Of a stretch of DNA of 64,000 bases, positions 18,587 through 25,816 are shown piece after piece (the first letter of the stretch is position 1; each line of letters starts with the position of its first letter). The DNA lies in assembly GCA_002796995.1 (NCBI GenBank), contig PEKW01000009.1, positions 62,001 to 126,000 of the forward strand, read 5' to 3'. The position numbers were made by a program, and so were the translations under genes. The notes beneath the pieces were generated by a model that saw only the letters and a list, made by a program, of their open reading frames with translations, had not been told where the DNA came from and did no database searches. The stretch is from Rhizobium sp. GTDB taxonomy: Bacteria > Pseudomonadota > Alphaproteobacteria > Rhizobiales > Rhizobiaceae.

Positions 18587-19960
18587 ATGACCGCGAGAAT
18601 ACTTGTCATCGACGATATTCCGGCCAATGTGAAGCTGCTCGAGGCGCGCCTCATTGCCGAATATTTCGAAGTGCTGACGGCCGACAACGGCCGCGATGCG
18701 CTGGACATCTGCGACCGCACCCAGGTCGACGTGGTCCTGCTCGACATCATGATGCCCGACATGGACGGTTTCGAAGTGTGCGAGCGGCTGAAGGCCAATC
18801 CGCGCACGGCGCATATTCCGGTGGTCATGGTGACGGCGCTCGACCAGCCCTCCGACCGCGTGCGAGGCCTGAAGGCCGGCGCCGACGATTTTCTCACCAA
18901 GCCGGTCAACGACCTGCAGCTGATTTCGCGGGTCAAGAGCCTGGTCCGGCTGAAGACGCTGAGCGATGAATTGCGCATCCGCGCCGATACCGCCCAGTCG
19001 ATCGGCATCGACGACCCGCTGCGCCTCAGCGAAGGCCGGCTCGAGGATGCGGCGCAGGTGCTGCTGGTCGACAGCCGCGGCAGCTCGCAGGAACGCATCA
19101 TCAAGACGCTGAAGCCGATCGCCGTCGTCACCGCGATGTCCGATCCGCAGGCCGCGGTCTTCGACGCGGCCGAGAATCCCTATGACCTGGTCATCGTCAA
19201 CGGCAATCTCGACGACTACGATCCGCTCCGCCTCTGCTCGCAGCTGCGCTCGCTGGAGCGCACGCGCTTCATTCCGATCCTGCTGATCACCGAGCATGGC
19301 GACGAGCAAATGATCGTGCGCGCGCTCGATCTCGGCGTGAACGACTATATCGTGCGGCCGCTCGATCCGAACGAGCTGGTGGCCCGCACGCTGACGCAGA
19401 TCCGCCGCAAGCGCTTCAACGACCGCCTGCGCCACAGCGTGACGCAGACGATCGAACTGGCGGTTACCGACGGCCTGACGGGCCTGCACAACCGCCGTTA
19501 TCTCGACAGCCACCTGAAGATGCTCTTCACCCGCGCCCAGGCGCGCGGCAAGTCGCTGTCGGTCTGCATCACCGACATCGACCGCTTCAAGCTGGTGAAC
19601 GACACCTATGGCCATGATGCCGGCGACGAAGTGCTGAAGGAGTTCGCCATGCGCATCCGCTCGACGGTGCGCGGCGCAGATCTCGCCTGCCGCTATGGCG
19701 GCGAGGAATTCGTCGTCGTCATGCCCGATACCGCAGCTGACGTCGCGGCGCTGATTGCCGAGCGCCTGCGCAGCATCATCGAGTCGAAGCCCTTCGTGCT
19801 GAAGGGCACCGGCGTGTCGCTCGACATCACCGCCTCCATGGGCATCGCGACTGCCGGCCGCGGCATCGACACGCCCGAGCAGCTGCTGAAGCAGGCCGAT
19901 CTCGCGCTCTATCAGGCGAAGCGCGACGGGCGAAACCGGGTGGTCGCAGCCGCCGCCTGA
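18587..19960 (+). CDS. pleD: Response regulator / diguanylate cyclase PleD
   Basis: Makes cyclic di-GMP when phosphorylated, driving polar development and surface attachment. It has 457 residues in a REC-REC'-GGDEF layout: the first receiver with Asp53 in VVLLDIMMPDM, a degenerate second receiver around 155-275, and the cyclase domain with GGEEF at 371-375. The product-inhibition I-site RGAD (362-365) is intact, so feedback by c-di-GMP is expected. The ATG at 18587 was chosen over an upstream frame that overlaps divK. It is cotranscribed with divK. A 600-base AT-rich gap follows. Confidence 0.95.
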   Translation: MTARILVIDDIPANVKLLEARLIAEYFEVLTADNGRDALDICDRTQVDVVLLDIMMPDMDGFEVCERLKANPRTAHIPVVMVTALDQPSDRVRGLKAGADDFLTKPVNDLQLISRVKSLVRLKTLSDELRIRADTAQSIGIDDPLRLSEGRLEDAAQVLLVDSRGSSQERIIKTLKPIAVVTAMSDPQAAVFDAAENPYDLVIVNGNLDDYDPLRLCSQLRSLERTRFIPILLITEHGDEQMIVRALDLGVNDYIVRPLDPNELVARTLTQIRRKRFNDRLRHSVTQTIELAVTDGLTGLHNRRYLDSHLKMLFTRAQARGKSLSVCITDIDRFKLVNDTYGHDAGDEVLKEFAMRIRSTVRGADLACRYGGEEFVVVMPDTAADVAALIAERLRSIIESKPFVLKGTGVSLDITASMGIATAGRGIDTPEQLLKQADLALYQAKRDGRNRVVAAAA

Positions 19961-20558
19961 GGCGTGATGTGCCGAAACGGCGCGCGCGGTGTTCCCGATC
20001 CGGGGCACGTCGCGATTTCTTTTTTTGTCAAGTTGCCGAATTGGGGGATTGCGCCAGCATCCCCCGTGAATGACAATGATCAAAATTCAGTATTTTATCG
20101 ACGTGCGTCGCGAACCGCCGCAACCGTACGGAAGTCTTGTTCTGCAGGCTTTCTTGGTGTTTCAGGTTCGAAAACTGTGATTTGTGCGTAATCCGAGTAT
20201 TCCGCAACTATAGATCGATAGTCCGGCAATTCTGAAGTGCGCGGATTTATTTCTGTACCTATTTATATTAGATTTATATTATATTCTCTGCGGGCCAAAG
20301 CCATGGCAAGCTTGGTTTTTCCTGTGGCTGACCGCGGCGGTTACTTTAATATTGCAATGCCGGCCGGAAGTAGAAATCTCATGGCAGGATTGTAGTCGGT
20401 TGCCCTAAACTGTGCCGACCTTCTGCATTTTAACCATAGCCACAAGCAAAATGTGGAAGAGTTAAGAAACTATTGATTTTCTTCTCAAGTTGAGCGAAGT
20501 TGAGGTCAACAGAAAGAACGCCTCGAAAAGAGGCCAATCGATGCCCCATGATGTTCAG
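19961..20558. other. Gene-free AT-rich gap after pleD
   Basis: No convincing gene is seen in these 600 bases. A weak stem-loop (about 19989-20008) followed at 20019 by a T run may end the divK-pleD messenger. From about 20180 to 20500 the sequence is much richer in A+T than its surroundings, with TATATTA-like stretches near 20260-20285. Such a segment could be promoter DNA or a relic, but no ORF, repeat or att site is evident. Confidence 0.5.
20522..20552 (+). promoter_or_regulatory. RpoH-like promoter for the small RNA
   Basis: CTCGAA at 20522-20527 and CCATGAT at 20546-20552 resemble the heat-shock sigma factor consensus (CTTGAA, about 16-18 bases, CCATnT). The spacing and the hairpin-rich unit downstream make it a plausible start near 20559. 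It is only a sequence match. Confidence 0.4.
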
Positions 20559-20702
20559 GTCCGCCGCATCTCCTGGGTCGTGGGGTCGGTCGGTTGGTAC
20601 GCAAGTGATTAGCGGTTCCTCGTGCCGTATTTGTGTACCGACCGACCCCCGTTTATCAAGCAAGGGCACCGCAGCCGGCAAGGCGCGGTGCCTTTTGCTT
20701 TT
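20559..20702 (+). ncRNA. ecpR1: Candidate trans-acting small RNA (EcpR1-like)
   Basis: Between pleD and rpmG lies a structured unit of about 144 nt with no protein frame. A long hairpin (GGGGTCGGTCGG at 20582-20593 with GTACCGACCGACCCC at 20635-20649, short bulge) carries a loop of some 30 bases, and an intrinsic terminator follows (20665-20692). As I recall, the rhizobial small RNA EcpR1, which base-pairs with dnaA and gcrA messengers and is stress-induced by RpoH1, sits between pleD and rpmG. Position, fold and the RpoH-like promoter all agree, but I could not align it, so the name is provisional. Confidence 0.55.
20665..20702 (+). terminator. Intrinsic terminator of the small RNA
   Basis: GGCACCGC (20665-20672) pairs perfectly with GCGGTGCC (20685-20692), followed by TTTTGCTTTT. 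It faces plus-strand transcription only. Confidence 0.85.
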
Positions 20703-20772
20703 GGTCCATCCGTCGAGACAGTTTGAGGCGAGGGGCTGACAGTGGCCGCGAGAAATCCCGATTGCTCAAACG

Positions 20773-20802
20773 AAAAGGCGCGCTGCCGGGGGCAACGCGC
20801 CT
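20773..20802 (-). terminator. Intrinsic terminator of rpmG
   Basis: AGGCGCG (20776-20782) pairs with CGCGCCT (20796-20802). On the minus strand the stem is followed by TTTTCGTTTG. It lies 25 bases after the rpmG stop. Confidence 0.75.
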
Positions 20803-20826
20803 GATACGCTGAAAACCGATCAAGAA

Positions 20827-20994
20827 TTACTTGATCTTGGTTTCCTTGAATTCGACGTGCTTGCGTGCGATCGGATCGTACTTCGTCTTCGTCATCTTAT
20901 CCGTCATCGTACGGCTGTTCTTGGTGGTGACGTAGAAGAAACCCGTGTCGGCTGTCGACAGCAGCTTGATCTTGATTGTTGTAGCCTTGGCCAT
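20827..20994 (-). CDS. rpmG: 50S ribosomal protein L33
   Basis: Small protein of the large ribosomal subunit near the E site. It has 55 residues starting [11 protein letters not shown] and is rich in Lys and Thr. It lacks the two CxxC zinc pairs, so it is the zinc-independent form. The ATG at 20994 is the family start; the frame stays open upstream to 21045 without a ribosome site. An intrinsic terminator follows. It lies 90 bases downstream of the MFS gene, in the pleD-rpmG arrangement common in rhizobia. Confidence 0.96.
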   Translation of the reverse strand: MAKATTIKIKLLSTADTGFFYVTTKNSRTMTDKMTKTKYDPIARKHVEFKETKIK

Positions 20995-21084
20995 GGTCGT
21001 CCTGCCTTTAATAAACGAAGCCGTGGACGACCGAACGAAGCCCACGGCAAATCTGGCGCGAAACTACAAATCGCGCCGGAAAAG

Positions 21085-22269
21085 TCAAGTCCGTTTCCCC
21101 CTGAAAAGCAGCCGGCCCACCGAAAGCGCCACGTAAAGGCCGAAGAATCCGGCAATTGCCCAGGCAAAGCCGTGGTTTCCGGAAATGTCGATGGCGGCGC
21201 CGATCGCCTGCGGGCCGGCGACCGTGCCGACCGCGTAGCAGAACACGAAGGCCGCATTGGCCGCCGCGAGATCCGAGCCGGTCAGTCGCGAGCCGAGATG
21301 GCTGAGTCCCACCGTATAGAGGCCGGAGACGCTGCCGCCCCAGAAAAGCAGCACGATGGCCATCAGCACCCAGTTCTCCGACAGCCAGGGAAGCGCCAGC
21401 GAACCGGCAAGGCCGATCACCGCCATGGCGGACAGCAGCAGCCGGCGGTCCTTCAAATGGTCGGACAGCATGCCGAGCGGGATCTGGAAGATCATGTTGC
21501 CGATGCCCATCACCGTCAGCAGCAGCGCCGCCTGCGATTCGCCAAAGCCGATTCGCGTCGCGTAGATCGGGAAGAGCGACAGCCCGCCGACCTCGACGGC
21601 GCCGAAGATGAAGACCGCAGCCGTCGCCGTCGGCACGAGGAAGATGTAGCGCAGGAAATGGCTGCTGGGCTTCTCGTCGAGCGCCGGGCTCTCGCCGCGG
21701 GCGATATAGATCGGGATGGCGGCGACGAGGATGGCGATTGCGCCCACGGCGAAGGGCAGGATGCCGTCGCTGCCGAGAACCGAGAAGAGCAGGGGCCCGG
21801 AGGCGAAACCGACCGACAGCACGGTCGCATAGATGCCGAGCACCAGGCCGCGCCGCGATGGCGGTGCGGCCGCGTTGATCCAGAACTCGGACAGGATGAA
21901 GAGGGTGGTGGTCGCCCCGTGGAAGACGATGCGCAGCGGAAACCACATCCAGAACTGTTCGGCATAGTAGAAGCCGAGCGAACTGATCGCCGCCAGCAGG
22001 ACCGCCCATAGCATGGTGCGCGCCACCCCGAAGGAATGGGCAAGCTTGGTGGTGACCGGAGCGGCCGCCATCGCCGCGACGCCGGCCATCGCCGAGTTGA
22101 GGCCGATCAGCGTCGAGGATATGCCGCGCTTCTCGAGAATGATGCTGAGCAGCGGCAAGCCGAGGCCGATCGCGATGCCGACCGCGGTGATGGCCGATAT
22201 GGCGGCAACCAGCGAAGGCCAGTGGATCTCCTCGCGGTGACCGTTTGCGCCGCAGTCCGGCTTTGACAT
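21085..22269 (-). CDS. MFS transporter
   Basis: A 394-residue polytopic protein with about 12 hydrophobic helices in two halves, typical of the major facilitator superfamily. The second half carries the MFS cytoplasmic-loop pattern GMLSDHLKDRR between helices 8 and 9; the corresponding loop in the first half is less conserved. It resembles the sugar/metabolite efflux group of MFS proteins but the substrate cannot be read from sequence. It starts 10 bases after the NUDIX stop, so it probably belongs to the topA-rnr-DUF983-NUDIX transcription unit. Confidence 0.85.
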   Translation of the reverse strand: MSKPDCGANGHREEIHWPSLVAAISAITAVGIAIGLGLPLLSIILEKRGISSTLIGLNSAMAGVAAMAAAPVTTKLAHSFGVARTMLWAVLLAAISSLGFYYAEQFWMWFPLRIVFHGATTTLFILSEFWINAAAPPSRRGLVLGIYATVLSVGFASGPLLFSVLGSDGILPFAVGAIAILVAAIPIYIARGESPALDEKPSSHFLRYIFLVPTATAAVFIFGAVEVGGLSLFPIYATRIGFGESQAALLLTVMGIGNMIFQIPLGMLSDHLKDRRLLLSAMAVIGLAGSLALPWLSENWVLMAIVLLFWGGSVSGLYTVGLSHLGSRLTGSDLAAANAAFVFCYAVGTVAGPQAIGAAIDISGNHGFAWAIAGFFGLYVALSVGRLLFRGKRT

Positions 22270-22279
22270 CAGTCTGACC

Positions 22280-22984
22280 TCAAATGGTTTCGCGGAAAAA
22301 ACGCCCGTTGCGGGAGAAGTAGAACGGGCCGTCGCTTCCGAACGGCAGGGATGGATCGCTCTTCATCTGTGCCTTCACGTCGTCGAGGATCGTCCTCGTG
22401 ATCGCCGGCATGTTCAGACTGGAAAGCTCTTCCATGTCAAGCCAACGAAGGTCGTGTAATTCCGACGAATCGCGGATGCCGGCCGGATCGACCGCCGCTT
22501 CGTCAGTAAAAGTCAGGAAAAAGCGCGTGTCGAAGCGCCGCACATTACCCGGCGGCGTGATGGCGCGCGCGACGTAGCGCAGGCTGCCGAGATCGGCGAC
22601 GAGGCGGGAAATTCCCTTGCGGCCGTTCTCCGTGCGTCCGACGAGCAACCCGGTCTCCTCGACCAGTTCGCGCACCGCCGCAAGCGCGAGGCCGCGGCCA
22701 CGGTTGACCGCAGCCGTGCTCGCGTCGCCGCCCGTCAGCCTCGACAGCACGAGCGGGTTGAGGTCGCGAAGATATGCCTGCCGGCTGTCGCCGCGGTCGC
22801 GGCGCCCGCCCGGAAAGACGTAGAGATTGGGCATGAAGACATGCGCGCTGCCGCGCTTGCCCATCAGCACGCGGAGCGGGCCGCTGGTCCGGTCCACGAG
22901 CAGAAGCGAGGCGGCGTCCCGCGGACGCATCCTTGCGGACGCCTGGGATGCGGCGTCCTGCTGCTGGAACGGATGGCTGCTCAT
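22280..22984 (-). CDS. NUDIX hydrolase
   Basis: A 234-residue protein of the Nudix superfamily, which hydrolyses nucleoside diphosphates linked to another moiety (CoA, NADH, ADP-ribose and similar). FPGGRRD near residue 57 and RELVEETGLL near residue 103 form the two halves of the Nudix box, with about 40 residues between them, longer than in the classic 23-residue box and typical of larger CoA-type or NUDT19-like members. The ATG overlaps the DUF983 stop by four bases (ATGA), showing translational coupling. The substrate is unknown. Confidence 0.85.
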   Translation of the reverse strand: MSSHPFQQQDAASQASARMRPRDAASLLLVDRTSGPLRVLMGKRGSAHVFMPNLYVFPGGRRDRGDSRQAYLRDLNPLVLSRLTGGDASTAAVNRGRGLALAAVRELVEETGLLVGRTENGRKGISRLVADLGSLRYVARAITPPGNVRRFDTRFFLTFTDEAAVDPAGIRDSSELHDLRWLDMEELSSLNMPAITRTILDDVKAQMKSDPSLPFGSDGPFYFSRNGRFFRETI

Positions 22985-23433
22985 GGTGTGGTGGTCGGGC
23001 CAAAGCTTTCGGGTTCGTCCGACTCGCCGCCGAAGCCGTGCATGCGCAGCGCCCACTGCAGGCCGATCACGCCGCCCTTGATCGGCTGGATGGTGGCAAG
23101 CGCTGTAATGACGCCGAGCGGCGCCCAGATCGCCAGATGGATCCAGTCCGATGCCGGGAAGATCAGGTCGGTCATCATGAAACCGCCGAGCAGCACGTGG
23201 CCGAGCACCATGATGACAAGATAGGGCGGCAGGTCGTCGGAACGGTGATGGAAGATCTCTTCGCCGCAGGCCGCACAGGTGTCGACCGGCTTCAGATAGG
23301 CGCGAAAGAGCTTGCCGCTGCCACACGCAGGACACTGATTAAGCAGACCGCGCATGATGGAGCGGCCGAGCGGGCGCTCCGGCAACGCGTCTGCGCCGAA
23401 GCGTACGGGTTCGTCCTGCTGGGTTACGGTCAT
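22981..23433 (-). CDS. DUF983 zinc-ribbon membrane protein
   Basis: A 150-residue DUF983 protein. A four-cysteine zinc ribbon is visible (CPACG near residue 34 and CAACG near 53), followed by two hydrophobic helices (about 70-92 and 95-120), so it is a two-helix inner-membrane protein with a cytoplasmic metal-binding head. Its role is unknown. I chose the ATG at 23433 (MTVTQQ) because GGAAGGAAAAG lies just upstream; two earlier in-frame ATGs at 23448 and 23460 have poorer sites. It sits between rnr and the NUDIX gene. Confidence 0.85.
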   Translation of the reverse strand: MTVTQQDEPVRFGADALPERPLGRSIMRGLLNQCPACGSGKLFRAYLKPVDTCAACGEEIFHHRSDDLPPYLVIMVLGHVLLGGFMMTDLIFPASDWIHLAIWAPLGVITALATIQPIKGGVIGLQWALRMHGFGGESDEPESFGPTTTP

Positions 23434-23456
23434 GTCTTTTCCTTCCATGTCATTCC

Positions 23457-25814
23457 TCACCGTCTCGGCCGACTGGGCCGGGTGCCGGGCTTCTTGGACG
23501 CACCGCGCCGGCCGGCCTTGTGGAACGAGCGGGTGGCGGTCGGCATGGGCCGCCCATCGCTCAGCATCTCGAAGCGCAGTGCGCCGGCAAGTGGGATCGC
23601 CTCGACGAGCTTCACCTCGACCGAATCGCCCAGCCGGTAGCCGAGCCCGGTCTTTTCGCCGGACAGCGCCTGATGCGCTTCGTCGTAGATATAGTAGTCG
23701 CGGCCGAGCGTCGACACGGGCACGAAGCCGTCGGCGCCGAACTGCGGCAGGGTGATGAACAGTCCGGCCTTGGTGACGCCGGAAATCTGCCCGTCGAATT
23801 CGTCGCCGACCCGGCCGGCGAGATGATGGGCGATCAGCCGGTTGACGGTGTCGCGTTCAGCCGCCATCGCACGCCGCTCGAAGGTCGAGATCTCGGCCGC
23901 GATGTCGTCGAGCGACGCCTCTTCCTCGGGCGTGATACCGCCTTCGCCAAGCCCCAGCGAGCCGACCAGCGCGCGATGCACAATCAGGTCGGCATAACGC
24001 CGGATCGGCGAGGTGAAATGGGCGTATTTCAGCAGGTTGAGGCCGAAATGGCCGATATTCTCCGGGCTGTAGATCGCCTGGCTCTGGCTGCGCAGCACCA
24101 TTTCGTTGACCATGGTCTGGTGCGGCGTGTCGAGTGCCTTGGCGAGAATGCCGTTGAAAGAGTTGGAGCGCAGGCCGGCCCCCTTGGCGAGCGTCAGGCC
24201 GATGGTGGCGAGGAATTCGCGCAGGGTCTCCTGCTTGGAAAGCTTCGGCGCGTCATGGATCCGGTAGACGAGCGGCTGGCGCTTCTTTTCCAGCGTTTCT
24301 GCGGCCGAGACATTGGCCTGGATCATCATCTCCTCGATCAGCTTGTGGGCGTCGAGACGTTCCGGCACATGAACGCGGTCCACGGTGCCGTCGGGCTTGA
24401 GGATGATCTTGCGCTCGGGCATGTCGAGTTCGAGCGGCTGGCGACGGTCGCGGCCGCGCTTCAGAACCTCATAGGCGTGCCACAGCGGCTTCAGGATAGG
24501 CTCCAGCAGCGGTCCTGCCTTGTCGTCGGCCTTGCCGTCGATCGCTGCCTGGGCCTGCTGGTAGGAGAGCTTGGCCGTGCTCTTCATCATGACGCGATGG
24601 AATGTATGCCCGGCCTTGCGGCCCTCCTTGGAGAAGGTCATGCGCACAGCGAGCGCCGGCCTGTCGACGCCCTCGCGCAGCGAGCAGAGATCGTTGGAGA
24701 TCCGCTCGGGCAGCATCGGCACGACCCGGTCGGGGAAATAGACCGAGTTGCCGCGCTTCAGCGCTTCGCGGTCGAGCGCCGATTTCGGCCGCACATACCA
24801 GGAGACGTCGGCGATCGCCACCGTGACGATCACGCCGTCGGGATTGTCGGGCGAGGGGTCGCGCTCGGCATAGACCGCGTCGTCATGGTCTTTGGCATCG
24901 TGCGGGTCGATGGTGATCAGCGGCACATGGCGCCAGTCCTCGCGGTGGGACATCGAGGCATGCTGTGCCGCGTCCGCCTCGTCGAGGACCGACTGCGGGA
25001 AAATGTGCGGAATGCCATGCGAATAGATGGCGATCATCGAGATCGCCTTTTCCGAGGCGACCGAGCCGATGACGTTCAGCACGCGGGCCTGCGTCAGACC
25101 CATGCGGCCCGTGCGGGCAATCTCGACCTCGACCAGGTCGCCGTCCCTGGCGTCTCCGAGGTCACTGGCGGAGATCAGCATTTCCTCGCCGCGCCGTTCG
25201 ATCGGCATCAGCCGTCCGCCACCGCCCGGCATTTCGCGGTACACGCCGAGCAGCGCGTTGCGGTGCCGGTCGATGACCTTGATGATGCGGGCGCTGTAGG
25301 CGGGACCGGCCCGGTCCTTGGAGGCAAATATCTTGGCAAGCACCCGGTCGCCCAGGCCGCCGACGGGCGCCTTGCCCTTGGCGCGGTCGGCGCTCGACTG
25401 GCGGATGGCGACGGCGGGCGCGACGCCCAGCTCCTCGTTCCATTCCGCCGGCCGGCCGATCAGTTCGCCGTCCTTGTCGCGCGTGGTGATGTCGAGAACG
25501 GTGACGGGGGGAAGGGCGCCCGGCCGCTTCAGCGACTTGCGGTCCTTCTGCACCAAGCCGTCGTCCTCGAGCGAGCGCAGCACTTCCTTGAGTTCGACCC
25601 GCGTCTCGCCCTTCAGCCCGAAGGCCTTGGCGATTTCGCGCTTGGAGGCGCGGTCTGGATTGTCGGCGATGAACTGCAAAAGCACGTCGCGCGGCGGGAT
25701 CTCGCCATGGATGATGGTCGGCTTGTCGCCAGTCGCTGCCGCACCCTCCGCGCGCCGGCTCCTGCGGTTGCCGGAGGCGGGGTTGGGAGAACGGTCGCGC
25801 GGGGTCTTGCTCAA
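23457..25814 (-). CDS. rnr: Ribonuclease R
   Basis: Processive 3'-to-5' exoribonuclease of the RNB family that degrades structured RNA and takes part in tmRNA-linked decay. It has 785 residues. Order: basic N-terminus with a winged-helix segment (about 35-95), cold-shock OB domains, the RNB catalytic core with DPHDAKDHDDAV near residue 305 (metal-binding aspartates), the S1 domain (DEFDGQISGVTKAGLF near 670) and a basic tail ending TRPSRPRR. The start is TTG at 25814, two bases beyond the topA stop; no ATG is nearby. It is translated right behind topA. Confidence 0.94.
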   Translation of the reverse strand: MSKTPRDRSPNPASGNRRSRRAEGAAATGDKPTIIHGEIPPRDVLLQFIADNPDRASKREIAKAFGLKGETRVELKEVLRSLEDDGLVQKDRKSLKRPGALPPVTVLDITTRDKDGELIGRPAEWNEELGVAPAVAIRQSSADRAKGKAPVGGLGDRVLAKIFASKDRAGPAYSARIIKVIDRHRNALLGVYREMPGGGGRLMPIERRGEEMLISASDLGDARDGDLVEVEIARTGRMGLTQARVLNVIGSVASEKAISMIAIYSHGIPHIFPQSVLDEADAAQHASMSHREDWRHVPLITIDPHDAKDHDDAVYAERDPSPDNPDGVIVTVAIADVSWYVRPKSALDREALKRGNSVYFPDRVVPMLPERISNDLCSLREGVDRPALAVRMTFSKEGRKAGHTFHRVMMKSTAKLSYQQAQAAIDGKADDKAGPLLEPILKPLWHAYEVLKRGRDRRQPLELDMPERKIILKPDGTVDRVHVPERLDAHKLIEEMMIQANVSAAETLEKKRQPLVYRIHDAPKLSKQETLREFLATIGLTLAKGAGLRSNSFNGILAKALDTPHQTMVNEMVLRSQSQAIYSPENIGHFGLNLLKYAHFTSPIRRYADLIVHRALVGSLGLGEGGITPEEEASLDDIAAEISTFERRAMAAERDTVNRLIAHHLAGRVGDEFDGQISGVTKAGLFITLPQFGADGFVPVSTLGRDYYIYDEAHQALSGEKTGLGYRLGDSVEVKLVEAIPLAGALRFEMLSDGRPMPTATRSFHKAGRRGASKKPGTRPSRPRR

Positions 25815-25816
25815 AT

